NCBI GenBank assembly: GCA_017562135.1
Contig: QEYB01001312.1
Span: forward strand, 1,426,001 to 1,490,000
Length of the DNA stretch: 64,000 nt
Reading direction: 5' to 3'
DNA from: Dipylidium caninum
Lineage: Eukaryota > Platyhelminthes > Cestoda > Cyclophyllidea > Dipylidiidae
This document shows, one piece after another, positions 26,301 to 38,017 of this stretch (position 1 is its first letter; each line of letters starts with the position of its first letter). The notes under the pieces were generated by a model that worked only from the letters and a program-made list of their open reading frames with translations, ran no database searches and was not told the DNA's origin. Position numbers and translations under genes: made by a program.

Positions 26301-27034
26301 CAGGCGGGTTAGTGGTCCAGGAAATACTCTGCTAAGGAAAATGATGAGGTATTATCAGCACTCAGATGTTTTGTGCTATTAAGAAAACTTACGAAATCTG
26401 TCACTTGTAACTCCTCGTGAGTGCAAACACAGTTGTAAAGTACTAAGTGGAAAGTAGTTGTGACCACCAGTAAGTTAGCTGCACAAGTGAGAGGAAACAT
26501 CCACGGCTTATGGCCAGGATTTCTGCTTTCAAGTAACTTATTGCAAAAAAAATAATATCCTAAAGCTAACCTGGTCAGCAAAAATCTAAAATTACAGTTT
26601 CGACTCCGCCCCTTCTAAAGCGAAAAACGTTTTCAACTAGAATCAGGGATCAGTTAACAAAACCAGCCCTCACTAAATTGCAGCAATGGCTTGGCTATAA
26701 AACGCCGCGGGTGGATCGCAATTAGGCAATGGCGAAGCGACCCCATTCGACATACTCGAAAATGAGAGATTATGGCATAAAAAGACGCGTCGCAATACCT
26801 CGACCAGAAGATCTGCGTTAAGCATGCGATTGATGAAGGGCCGTGGCCAGTAAGCATCGAAACCCCGAAATGTCTACAAAGCAAAATTTGCGTTGCTCAA
26901 AATGACAAGAACTCGCCGAGCGGCGCACGAAATGCCCAAATTGGCCTTACCGCATTATGTCTGATGTGCGTAATATTCAGGAAGCGTCGGTGGTACACAA
27001 GGAATCCTAGTCGAGCGACCGGTTCAGTCAGCAT
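14578..27034 (-). CDS. DIS3L2-like: DIS3L2-like 3'-5' exoribonuclease, copy A (RNB domain)
   Basis: Seventeen exons in perfect phase, 5' to 3': 26951-27034, 26799-26873, 26103-26249, 24682-25273, 24067-24154, 23885-23984, 23118-23274, 22451-22563, 21826-21933, 21272-21451, 20101-20210, 18804-19191, 17785-17844, 17368-17475, 15507-15917, 14905-15012, 14578-14835; 1,028 residues. DIS3L2 enzymes degrade oligouridylated RNA in the cytoplasm. Cold-shock domain 1 starts near residue 54 (GCLRYTSPN). The RNB domain carries [13 protein letters not shown] with Asp396, 402, 404 and 405, then [30 protein letters not shown] and [13 protein letters not shown] near 826-838. A C-terminal S1-like region follows. 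No PIN domain is visible, which fits DIS3L2 rather than DIS3. Insertions relative to human DIS3L2 lie before LRRHPPP (about 50 residues) and after MALYF (about 28). All catalytic Asp are present, so it looks active. The ATG at 27034 is the first after an in-frame stop. Confidence 0.92.
17216..17261. repeat. 23-bp tandem duplication
   Basis: Two exact copies of a 23-base unit beginning CACCTAGTTCGCAG lie at 17216-17238 and 17239-17261, in the DIS3L2 copy A intron just downstream of the exon at 17368-17475. Confidence 0.9.
18585..18656. repeat. 24-bp unit repeated three times
   Basis: Three exact tandem copies of a 24-base unit beginning CCCTTACACTGTGAAG lie at 18585-18608, 18609-18632 and 18633-18656, inside the DIS3L2 copy A intron between the exons at 18804-19191 and 17785-17844. 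It is a minisatellite-like array with no visible coding role. Confidence 0.92.
20281..20368. repeat. GAT/GAG trinucleotide microsatellite
   Basis: Six or so GAT units are followed by about 22 GAG units with GAA interruptions, in the DIS3L2 copy A intron next to the exon 20101-20210. Open frames over it (poly-Pro or poly-Glu) are artefacts of the repeat. Confidence 0.95.
22785..22832. repeat. 24-bp GC-rich tandem duplication
   Basis: Two exact copies of a 24-base unit beginning AGAGGGGCCTCGG lie at 22785-22808 and 22809-22832, in the copy A intron that splits the RNB domain (between exons 23118-23274 and 22451-22563). Confidence 0.9.
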
Positions 27035-28214
27035 TCGGCAACTGGACGGCAAGAGAAAGACGTTATGACACCTCGTGTCAAAGCAACTCCGTCACGCCTT
27101 GTTTAACTGAGGAATTTCCACTAATGAGGAGCACACAAGGTCGCCTCAACTAAAACTTTTGATCTAATTACTGTGTAAAGGGGGAGTAAAAAGCTTTGGC
27201 AATCCACTCGAGCCTGTATCAATTGACCCCGGCAGTGGAAGTAAAGCGTAAAACCATCTCATAGATAAATTTACACTAGAAACGTGTTGAAGGTGCAGTG
27301 AATTTGATGGACTTGTGTTGTATGCAAGGTGTGAAATGGCGGCGACACGAAGTGGGAAAATCAAAGAAAGGGGTTTGATTGTTTACAGGTTTTATTAAAG
27401 ACGCCTCCATGCATAACAAGGGAATTGGATCGGATGTACAATTGTACTAGTACATAACAGAGAAGACGAGAGGGAAGAAAAGAGGGTTAAAAGTGTCCGG
27501 TTGAGTCAACGAAAGACATCAAGGAACAGATCACGCTGCCGCCGAAGCAAAGTGTAGATATCGCCTTTCTCATTGCAGCTCTGTACTACCCATAAGTTTC
27601 ACAGACGTCACAGGTAGGCCTTATTAGGGTCACCTGAGTGTAAAAACAAACAAAACGGAGCATGAGACTGCCTACATGTATGCATCCAGTGCTTAAACCG
27701 TCCCCGATCGGGTGTAGGAGCTTCCGAAGGGTTAAAACGCAAATCAAGCAGCAATTCGAGGATTTTGCTCAACTTTGAACATTTTTATTGGCCAGTAGGC
27801 CATACTGCCAATTATGTCGCGTTGTTTGTGTTAAAAAATTAGACAATTCTCATTAACTTTATGTCTTTTAGATGACAGAGCAACGCATTCAACATCAAAG
27901 ACGATAGATTAACAAACTTGTGGTGAGTAATTCACTTTCTAACACCCGTAAAGTTCCTAATAATGCGAATTTTTGGATCTTATGATGAATCTTCTTCAAA
28001 GCCTGCGCAATCAAGTGGTTCAGAAAGCGGCTCATGGCCCATTAAGACGATATATATTCTAACCGTAAGTCTAAGTCATTGGACGATTTGGGTCAGCATT
28101 TCTGTTTTATGGAATTTTTTACAAGACAATAACAATTGTGCACTCATTATTAGTCTGTATTCACCTTTGTGTACATTATAAACCGAGTAGGAAAATAAAA
28201 GAAGAAAATGAAAA
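27035..28214. other. Spacer between the tandem DIS3L2 genes
   Basis: About 1.2 kb holds the 3' UTR of copy B and the 5' UTR and promoter of copy A, both on the minus strand. AATAAA motifs on the minus strand occur at 27784-27789 and 27391-27396. No coding sequence and no TATA box are evident. Confidence 0.55.
27784..27789 (-). terminator. Candidate poly(A) signal of DIS3L2 copy B
   Basis: AATAAA on the minus strand within GGCCAATAAAAA, about 430 bases after the copy B stop at 28215. It shares its 12-base context with the copy A site at 14349-14354. A second AATAAA lies at 27391-27396. Confidence 0.4.
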
Positions 28215-31200
28215 TTATCTTACCGTCATCTTGAGAGAACGATTAGTACTGTTATTATTGGAGTCTTCTGGCGAAGAGGGGAGGTGTGAAACCTCATCAA
28301 CCGTTAAAAGACATCGACAGACATCGAAGAGGCGCAACTCCTGGTAGAAGCATCCGCAAGGTGCTGGAGCCGGCGGCGATGATGGAAGACAGTCATCCTC
28401 TGCGGGAGCCGGCACCGCACTCACCACAGCTGGATCGGAGATTAGGGACGCAGGTAAGCGGGTCTCCTTAAGAGCCTTTTTGTCAACTGGAGGTCGTATG
28501 TTCCAGCGGAGATGAAGGGTTCCAGTACCTAGTGAGCCCTTACATCCCGTCTTCGCCGCTTCATACTTGTAACTACACAGGTCCAGTCTCTATACAATGG
28601 CAAGAGAATATTATGAGTACGGGAAAACAATAGTTTGAGTCTGATAGACCGGAGGAGAGAAAGCATAAACTTATCCCCGACATATATAAACAGCAGAGAA
28701 AAGTCCATCTGTCGACACTGCTGACCCATAGTCAGTTTTAAGTCGAAAAAATACAGAACTACTATCCTAGATTTAACATTTGAGCACTCATCATAACTCG
28801 AAAAATGAGACCTGCACAGTTTGGGAAACCACATCAATGTCACAAAAAACAAATCATTTTAACGGGGAAATCGGGTGCTGAATGGATGACTGAGTCCACA
28901 CAAGGCTGCATGTCGCATTCACCATTAATGAATGACCCAGAAATGAAAAAAAATGGTCAAAAACCCTATATATTACGATAGCTAGGACACGCTCAACCCA
29001 TATATTTACCCAAAAATGAATCAGGTAAATACACAAACAATTGACGAAATTGTGGAAAATTAAAAAAAGACTAAGAGTAGAACGTACATTGAGGTAGACG
29101 CGTCGCACAACACCTGTACAGAGAATTAATACATCGAAGGATTGGTTGAGCACATTCAAAACCGAACAAACCTCGGTCAGCGGGCCACACTCCTGAAACA
29201 ACAATGATGGAAATTCACCACGGTTCTCCAAGTTCCACCTCCATGGCGAGTGAAGCACTAGCTTCCTGTCTGTGCCGGACCCGGTAAGGCAACTCAAGAA
29301 TTTAAAACCAACTAGCCTTCAAGAATCGAATCCTATGATCATACACACTTCAGTGTGCCATCAGAAGTACTTTTTATATTGACTTTTTACTCATGAAATG
29401 AGTTAATAACCATAGAAAATAGAAAAAAAGCTTAAGTGTTAAGAGTGCGATAGTGTAGCCACCGCCATGAGAATCAAAGACCGCTGCTGTGGGTAAAATG
29501 TGACAGAGCTGAGTCGCCGCACGCACACACCTCCCCACTCAAATGATACTAATGTTTCGTCAAATCGTTGACAAAGTGACCCGTTTGATAAAAAGAAAGT
29601 AAATTTAAAAAGTAGACCGAACAAATGGAATAACTCAATTGGCATTCTACCTATCCGCATTCATTAGGTAAAAGTTAAGACGATGCCAAAGAAGCTTTCA
29701 ACTGCCTTAAGGTGGTTTTAGCGGCACAGTGATTCTCAAGGTAAAGAGAACCAAGTAAGACAACTTTTGTAGACCCAGAAGAAATTTGAATGAGAGGAGG
29801 GAGCAAAAGCCAAAAAAGGGTGAAGTGGTACCTTGACAAAGACGGTGAAGAAGACTTCAACGGACTCTTCACTGGCTCTGCGGCTGTCCAGCTTGCGAGC
29901 GTTGCAGAAGTCTGCAATAGCAGCCAACTGGTCGGGTCGTTGGAGCACCTTCGAGGTGCATGTGGCGTGGTAGGCCCTTGCCACTTCGGGCGAATTGGCT
30001 GCGCGACCGAAGACAAGAAAATAAATCTCAAAGGGGGCATAGAAAAACTCACTTTAAATGTGGTGAAACGAGGTGGAAGAATGTGCCGGCAAACTTATGA
30101 GCACGTATTGTATCTTGTCTTACTTCCTTGCCATAACAAAATGTATTGAGTCGAGATAGGTATTTAAAAAAAATACATTTCAATGCGTTAAATGTGCTCG
30201 AAGGTTAGGTAAACCAACGGAGTGAAAAATGTGGGTCAAAAATGAAGTACGGACTCTTAATGTCTCATAGGAAAAAAAAATCAACACTCTCAAGTCAATT
30301 TCACGTTCAAAACACAATAAAACCCTTACTTCGAAACGAGAAAATGTCATTTGCTCAACCAATCAAATTCCCAAACATGGAAACACGTTTCATTACCTTA
30401 GAACGGAAATCTCTGGGTTGTTATCAGCATAACAACAGTCTACCAGTGATATTTCAAAGGCTCACAAGTCCAAGTCAACTTACCCTTCTCCGAAGCAACG
30501 GCAAGAATGTATGCGAGTTGACGGTGGACGACGATATCAGCGTAGCGTCGTATGGGAGAGGTGAAATGAGTGTAGTGGTCCATATATTGAGAGCGTAGTG
30601 CCTGGTATAGACGGTGTCCGGGTCTAAGGATGAGGAAAGGGCGGCTCCCAGACAAAAGTACTCCGCGAGGTTCATACACTTGGTCAAGACGTTTAGTGTG
30701 GCGAGTAGGCGTGCCTCCTTTGACAGGCGACACATTTCCTTCTCCGACTTTCCGGCATCATCGGCTGCTAACTCTGTAGGATCTCTGGGTTCAACCACGA
30801 GGTTTAGCATCGAGGCGCACAGTGCCGAGTCCTCTGAGTGTTGCCAGACCGCACCTTCATCGATGTCTGAGAGTCGGTTTAATGAACTCTACAAAAAGTT
30901 AGAACCCTATTCAGAATAAATGATATTTTTCTTCCATTCTATTAGACTCTGGAGAGGGGAGGGGCCAGTCTCTCCACCAAGTCGTAGTTCAACAGACAAA
31001 CTATTGAATGTTTTTCCCTATTAGCACTCGACGGCATCTGACTTGGAGTTACCAAATGGATCCAACAAACATGAGGCGAAGACAGTATAAAAAAGGCCTT
31101 CTCAGAATTTTGACAACGCCACCAATGCCAAACTATTTACGCGTAACTTGGGAATCCCAAAGCACTCTATGTAGATGTTAGCCTAATCAGTTGTAACAAT

Positions 31201-34200
31201 ATCCACCCAGCGCTTGTTGTCTATAATAGAGCCGCCGCTTTAGTATGGTGATGTACAACGATATCATAAAAGCATAATCCAAGACAGTAGAAGTCAGAAA
31301 TTGGAGCCCAAAAGGAAAATACGGTCGCTTTGAAGTAGCATCTGTAAGTTGTCGTCCCTAGACGACTTCAGGTTTGTTTTAAAAGAAGTACGTAAGTACG
31401 CAAAAGTAAAGAATAGAATCTTTGAATTTATGCGAAATAACAACTTGAAATGATGCGTAAATTTCACATGAATTGTCAAATTTGTTGAGATAACTCAATT
31501 AAGTCTTGCAATTTACCAGAAGAACTAGTACCCTGAGGCATCAAAAAATCACAAGCTAACGGTTAAGACTGACAGAAAGTCACGAGTCTGAATAATTTTG
31601 GTTAGTTTATCAAAGCAAAATGCCCAACCTGTTATACATAAAAGAGGAATTCCCCTTAAATCATCCTGGGACGCGGTGCATTTACACCTGTTCTCTAGGC
31701 CCTTTTTAAACAATAACAAACAACGACCTACTTGAATTGCACCAGCAGAAATGACGTTGACGTCCACCCCGCTGTAGCGAAGCAGGGAACATGCGTCCAT
31801 AATCTGTTTACCGGTGGGGGGCGGGTGGCGGCGCAAGAAGGCAGTGTGTGGCAAACGGGAGGCTAGGAGGTTGGCCACCGCCTCGTTGGCTGCCAGCATC
31901 CACTCCTCCACCAGCCGGTTCGACTCCAACACGATGAAGGGGGCCATGGCAACCGGCAAGCTTGTCGTCTCCGCCAGCGTGAAAACGGGTTTTACCTGAT
32001 TTAACTGCAATGCCCCATTTTGAAGGCGACGTCCCCGCATTTTTACTGCTAACTGAAGTAAGGAAGAAACGAAATCAGGAAAATACACAGTTGGAAAGTG
32101 AAGGATTTAAGCATACGAAAAATGTCGATCTATAAAGATTTTCATCGATAAATCATGGACCAACAGTCAAAATTTTAAGTTTGAAAACCACCATATAACC
32201 TAGCAACATTATGCATTAGATTGTTAAAAACAAAAAATATAATAAGGAACTCGAACAAAAAGTACATGTCAAGTATTGTGATGGTGTTATGACTCGACAG
32301 ATGAAAATGGTGTCTGGTGACAGGCGAGTAGTTAAAATGCTATCACAAAATGGATATTTTACAAGAAAAGACTCAAAGATACGCATAATAGCAGGAACTA
32401 ATTACTGCAGATAATAAAAGTGAAGATACGGAAAGGAGAACATTTACAGATTAACAACCGAACTACACTGCAGCGAATCAAACGAACAACTTTTTACGCA
32501 AACCTACTATCACAATAGTCGGCCCAACTACCTCCTATCCTAAGTCATTCTAAAGAATAATAACCACCGCATACATTCGGTAAACTCGAAACAAACCTCG
32601 TTGAGAATGAGAACACTGCGACAAATTTCCTTTACATCTGTACCGCTTTCAAGGTTTGCAAAATCGGAAGGTTGCCAATCACGATTCGGATCAGCCAAAA
32701 AGGCCTAGGAGTAATTTTCTCAGGTAAAGGACACAGCCCTGCATCTATTTCCATCAAGTAACAAAAGATGCTTTAAGAGTATACCTGTGCATCCTCGTAG
32801 CTAAGTTTAGCCCGCGAATGAATTGTTGTCCTCCCGAACCAATTCGACAATATCTGTAGAGGCGAACCAAAAAATTAAATGAAGAATGTCATCAGAACAA
32901 CTGTATCGGTACTCTTCTAGCTGACAAAGGTTTTCGGCAGTAAGTCAACGATAACACAACGTAAAACTAGCAAGGGTAAGAAACTAGCAGTGCGCCGATG
33001 CAGTGCCATGGGTTAGTGTTCACTTTGATAAGTAGCAGATGATGTACTGAGAAACTTTGGAGGTGTTCGCGGTAAAACGACTTTTCAATAATGATTTCGC
33101 CTACATGAACTCCGCATGTCCAGTTACATTGCTATTTTGTTTTAATAAATGTCAATTATCTCCACAAGTCTTGCGATTCAGTCAAAACATACAGTCATTT
33201 ATATCTCTCATAGGTCGATGAAAAGTTTTCTACGCGGGCCTAAAGTAGGAGAGTTAAAAGGAAGCTAAAGCGCTATAGTGAAAACAAACTCGGAAAAGAC
33301 TCAGCTTCAACACATAGAAAATACATTTACAACTCATACCTGAGCCTCTTCGGTAAGCACAAAAACAACAGAGAAGGTTAGTTTATCAGTTCCAGGGTGC
33401 AGGCTGCAGAGATCTTCACAGAGCAACCGCGGCAACATAGGAACGCAAAGCTGGACGAGGTAGATGGAGGTAGCCCTCGAAGCGGCCTCCACATCCAAGG
33501 GATCCTCGGGGAGCACGTAGAAACTAACATCAGCAATGTGCACGCCGACTTCGAAGGCGGCGCCATGCACGCCCTTCTTCTCCAATAAATCCACCTCGGA
33601 CGAGGTGAGACGACGCACGTGAAGCGCATCGTCTAGATCGCGCGCAGTACGTGGATCAATGGTGAATACGCAATGAGCACGGAAATCGCGTCGACGTGCG
33701 TACTCCACCGCCAGAACGGCAGGTGAAAAGCGACCCATCAGCTCATCCGATACGTAACTCTCCACAGCCTTGGGAAAACGAGTGACCTCCTCCACACCAA
33801 AGGGAAATCCAACGTTCGCAAGGATGCGATCAGTCTCGGCATCAATGAAACTTGTCTGTTCATGACCAAATTGTCGAACCAGTTCACTAGAACGTACATG
33901 CAATTTGATAGTCTCAAGAAAAGACGGAAAGGGTTGTATTTTCATTATGTCGTCGTAGGAGCAATCCTACCCATGGTACCTAAATAACTCATCGCCTCAG
34001 TGGACAATTTGGGTACGTAGAAATGGGTTTTTCATGTTTGCATCTAACCCAATACGAGAATCTTAAAAATAATAAATTAAATAACATAAAGGCCACAGTA
34101 TTACTACGATTCTTACTCCTTCAAAGACGAAAGCGAAAACCGACGCATACACCATTTTAGTAAATATCGGAATAAATTAGCAGCCGTGATTTTGACAAAG

Positions 34201-36015
34201 CATTCAGATGACAGCAAAATCCAATGCCTTGTGAACCCCGCAGAAGTGGACATCCATGTGTAAAAAATACTAGTTTAACTAGTAACTGAGCTTGGTCTAA
34301 CCGGTACTAAATTGGTAGCAATAAATGTGAACCCAAAGCCATTTGACTAAACCTATGATTGTCTGTACTGCGCATAGACGATATTTAAAAGGCTCAGAAA
34401 GCCGTCATGTGTAAAATTAATAGAATAAATTTGAGGTAGGAAGACATAAAATATGAAGAGAAAAAAGTTAGCAATCAACTGCAGAAATTCGATATAAATG
34501 CGGTTGTCAAGAAGGCAGAAAATGGGGTAAGATTTCTACTAGCCCTTATTAGCATTCCAAAATGAAAACACCTGCCAAATACGGAGGTCAATTTGGAATT
34601 GATGTGTTAAATCACTAACATTATTGAAATCTCGAACTTCTCAATAAAATGGAATGAAGCTCACGATATTACAGGAGTTCGCATGAAGAGAGATGGAATG
34701 CTCACCCCTTAGGGAATAAGCTGTTTTCTGACCATTCAATGATTCGAGCCACAAATCGCACTGCGTTAAAGATTTCCGGCTGGCGAACAAAATCTAAAAA
34801 GTAAAACATATGGACTTACTTTTCATAAAAGTTTCTCAAATGCTCAAGAAACAGAAATGTTTGCAGCTGTTAGGGCAGATAATGTCTGGAAGCAAATTCA
34901 CTTTATAACTAGCTTTAACATCACACCCTATAGAGATATCATGCACTTTGTTTTGTTTTAAATCAAACCTGGGGGGCAGGAACTCCTGGGAATTACGATT
35001 CTGGGCATTCTGGAGTCCATAGGAAAGAAAAGTGCCAACTGCCACTCCGGTGTCGACGAGGATTTTACGTCCTTTTCCTTCTGTTTCTGCGAAGAGGAAA
35101 CGGTAGGTCGCAGGAAGCCTACGCAGACACGACAATTTAGACGACGATAAATGGCGACTACTCGGCCGACGCGTTGAATCAACTGCCACCAGGGGAGTCG
35201 CTCAGTCGACTTGACCCTGGCACTCGGCTCATCCGATAAGTCAATTGGGTCCGCAAAACCCTCAAGATGGTTCTTCAAGTCACGACGGGGATTTTCGAAT
35301 AACTACACATAAGCAGAAGTAAATACTGAAAGAATTAAGGAAAAGATATAAGGTGCCTAACAAATCTTACTTCGTCGAAGGCTTCGGGGTCATGACGAAG
35401 GAACTCTTCAACTGTGACGAAGGACGCCTTGCCTACTTTGAGGTTCGTGTGATTGGTTGAAGTCCATTTCAATACCTTCTCACTGAGAAATGAGTCATAG
35501 ACCTGGGGAGATGTGGATTATGAAATTATTACCCTCCATTTCTTAAGAGGTTCTAGACATACAACCACAGCATCTCCGGTTAATGAGCGGTTTCGGGCTA
35601 TGGTGCCAGGAATAAAGACATCAGCATCACCTTTCTATAAGAAAAATTATTTAATTCGTAAAACTAAAAAAACTAATTACCGGATGACTGATGAAGGCGT
35701 CAGCATAATTCCTCTGATTGATGCGAAGTGATCCCTAATTACAAAGTGGTTGAAAAGGTATGAAGGACCATTGTCGATTATGAATTAAAAAGTAAAAAAT
35801 AAAACACTAACAAGTACTAATTGACCCGAGGACAGACCGTCTTTAACCGCTTTATAATCCCAGTAATGTTCGTAGACCTGTTTACGACCTTTATTTCGGA
35901 ACACGTTGGGGAAACTACGACGGCCCTGGGGTTGATGGAGGTCACGGTCCTGAATGTCATCAGTCCTACGAGGATGAGGATGTCGGAGTCGTCCGTCATC
36001 CGTTAATTTGCTCAT
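28215..36015 (-). CDS. DIS3L2-like: DIS3L2-like 3'-5' exoribonuclease, copy B (RNB domain), with one frame break
   Basis: Fourteen exons, 5' to 3': 35818-36015, 35681-35734, 35533-35634, 35371-35502, 34969-35302, 34706-34793, 33340-33886, 32785-32853, 32597-32704, 31732-32052, 30484-30888, 29832-29998, 29088-29192, 28215-28589; about 1,000 residues. Cold-shock domain 1 reads GSLRINQRNYADAFISHP across exon 2 and continues in exon 3 (DVFIPGTIARNRSL). The RNB signature is DPRTARDLDDALH with Asp380, 386, 388 and 389, then [41 protein letters not shown] and LRRHPPP. In exon 30484-30888 the frame changes between RHYALN and [13 protein letters not shown] at an ATATAT near 30581-30590. Removing one AT unit restores the family spacing exactly and the phase of the next intron. 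Copy B is closer to human DIS3L2 in this core than copy A. The tail (28215-28427) is Pro/Ser-rich and contains FYQELRLFDVC, matching the family C-terminus. I judge it a working gene with an assembly error. Confidence 0.9.
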
Positions 36016-37070
36016 TATCTGCGACTAAAGGAGCATTGGCGTTAAAGCTTGTGATGTGAAAGACAAGGTCACTGTCAAAAAGAAATACGAATAATAGATG
36101 AATACAACAGAACCCCTGATACACCCCGAGAGCGGTACAGCTATGAAATATAACGCATAAATAAGATCATCAATTGCAGAACTTTTAATAATGGAGAAAT
36201 AACCATCATTTGCAAAAGTGTGCATAAAGATTCCAAAAATGAAAACTTAAATGTAGCATAAAGGTAGAAAACTGTTGACAATGCTTGACCACGCTCCTAC
36301 CGACCACAATGTAAGTGTGGGTTAACACCACTGAGGCCTAGAGTGATAGGTCAGAATTCATCGACGAAAATGACCTTAGCGAATTCGGTCGCCGAACAGA
36401 TGTGTACTCTCAGCACGAAGCAAATTTTAGTAATAACCTTCTAATTGCACTATAGATTCGGTGAGCGCCGAAATAAATTATAATGGCGTTATTTGTGCTT
36501 GCTGATTTACATTGAGGTAGTTGGTCCTGACAATATCATGATTATTATGTTAATCTAAGGAAATTTTGTGTACTTATGGCTTTTAAACATCATTTTAGTT
36601 GCCGCAACTTTAATGAAGAATGAAAATGCAGTCGCGTAGAGAAACGCATCACAGCATCAATCGAATCTGCAGAATTTGTCTCTGGGTACTAACAACGATC
36701 TGCAACATGTATATACGCCCTTATTTCACACCCCAAAAGGGATATCTCTCCACGTAATCCAGACCAACTGTGCATACCCTTTTTGTATCATAAAATTCCC
36801 TGGAATCGTGGATGCTGAACCGTGGTTTCGCAGTAATCACAGGAAGGCTGTGAAAACCTGCATGACACCTCCATTCCGAACACAAAAAAAATGACATATT
36901 GTGTTGCGATTAACCGAAGTTAATCTCTTAGAAGCTGATCTTTTTTAACAAAGAATAAATTGTGAAAGGTAGCATTGCCTCTGCATTATGATTGGGTTAA
37001 TGTCAAGGTTTTAAATGGATCCCATTTTCGAGCCCATTTTCGACTTGTTGGAAAACATGGAGGGCTTTCC
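36016..37070. other. Divergent spacer between DIS3L2 copy B and the PDG-repeat gene
   Basis: The two start codons (36015 on minus, 37071 on plus) are 1,055 bases apart and point away from each other, so this stretch probably holds both promoters. It is AT-rich, has no TATA box that I can place, and has no convincing open frame. A possible acceptor just upstream of the copy B ATG (…GTCGCAG at about 36019-36025) suggests a 5' UTR exon or a trans-splice site. Confidence 0.45.
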
Positions 37071-37894
37071 ATGTGGGTTTTAACGGTGGTACTTTTTACT
37101 GCATTAGTTAGTTTTTCAAAACCTCGGACCCCAAGGGATGAAATGCTTCGCCAGGAACCCGTATGTCTTTCATTAAGTAATGGTTGTTTTTAAGGCATTT
37201 GACTTTTCTGGAATTTTCCGGGACTTCTTCGAAGGTAGATTGTTTTCCTATAATTAGTTTCTCAGACAACTTCGCAAGTCCTTTCAGAATGGCACCAAGC
37301 TACATAGCCCCCGTGAGTACTATCATCGCTTACCCACCCTGGCATAGTGTCCGAATCACCCCCTGGTTTTTTCATTTCGAAGGTGCATCCCAGAAGAGAT
37401 TACATTCTCGATGAAGAATCAGAACCATCTCCCTTCTCTAGTTCTTTTTATTCCTCCTCTTCGTATACGTCCGATTCAGATGGCCAGCACGTAAGCAGTT
37501 GGGCATGCTTTTCCCAACAATTGATGCCTCAGCTTATTTACCTCTCCTACATTATATATTTTTATCATTTTCTTCCCCGGGATTTGTAGTACGAATCCAT
37601 CACTACCTCAATAAGACAACCAGATGGCGTGGTAATCAACAAGGAAGTGACGAGACAAAACGGCAAAGAAGTAATCTCTACAACCACGACGTACCCCGAC
37701 GGCCGGCAAGAATCGACAACCGAAACTCGGAGCAATGGTAATCTGGTTGCCCTCGGAATCTGACCCTGGTTTGGTAATTAATTTTTCACTTTTTAGCAAT
37801 ACGAAGTGGCGAAACCCCTTCTATTGCTTGCCCATCTGAACAGAACCCCAAAGTTGGAATCATCTCAAGCCTTCGCCGCTGGTTTGGAATCTGA
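37071..37894 (+). CDS. Small putatively secreted or ER protein with HAX1-like PDG repeat
   Basis: Six exons in phase: 37071-37160, 37195-37234, 37266-37312, 37383-37490, 37590-37737, 37797-37894; 176 residues. Introns 1 and 2 are only 34 and 31 bases. The protein starts MWVLTVVLFTALVSFSKP, a good signal peptide or anchor. Next come FDFSGIFRDFFE, an acidic and Ser-rich stretch with SSSSYTSDSD, then two β-hairpin-like repeats with PDG turns (SIRQPDGVVINKE and TTTYPDGRQESTTETR), and a C-terminal SSLRRWFGI. The PDG repeat, the FRDFF segment and the terminal RWF resemble HAX1 (HCLS1-associated protein X-1), but HAX1 has no signal peptide, so function is not assigned. It converges on RPB10, with 123 bases between the two stops. 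The exon set rests on splice signals and unbroken phase. Confidence 0.62.
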
Positions 37895-38017
37895 AGTACT
37901 CCAGTCATAATCTCAGATAATTTTTGCTTTAGAACTGATTACAATTAACATGCAGATATTTCTCAATATGGTTTTACTGTACGTTTCGTCATTTACATTA
38001 AAAATCATGGACAGGCG

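Noticed and set aside
28215..36015. DIS3L2 copy B as a pseudogene
   Set aside because: Only one frame break in about 3 kb of coding sequence, all motifs and splice phases are intact, and three other genes in the window show the same kind of single-unit insertion.
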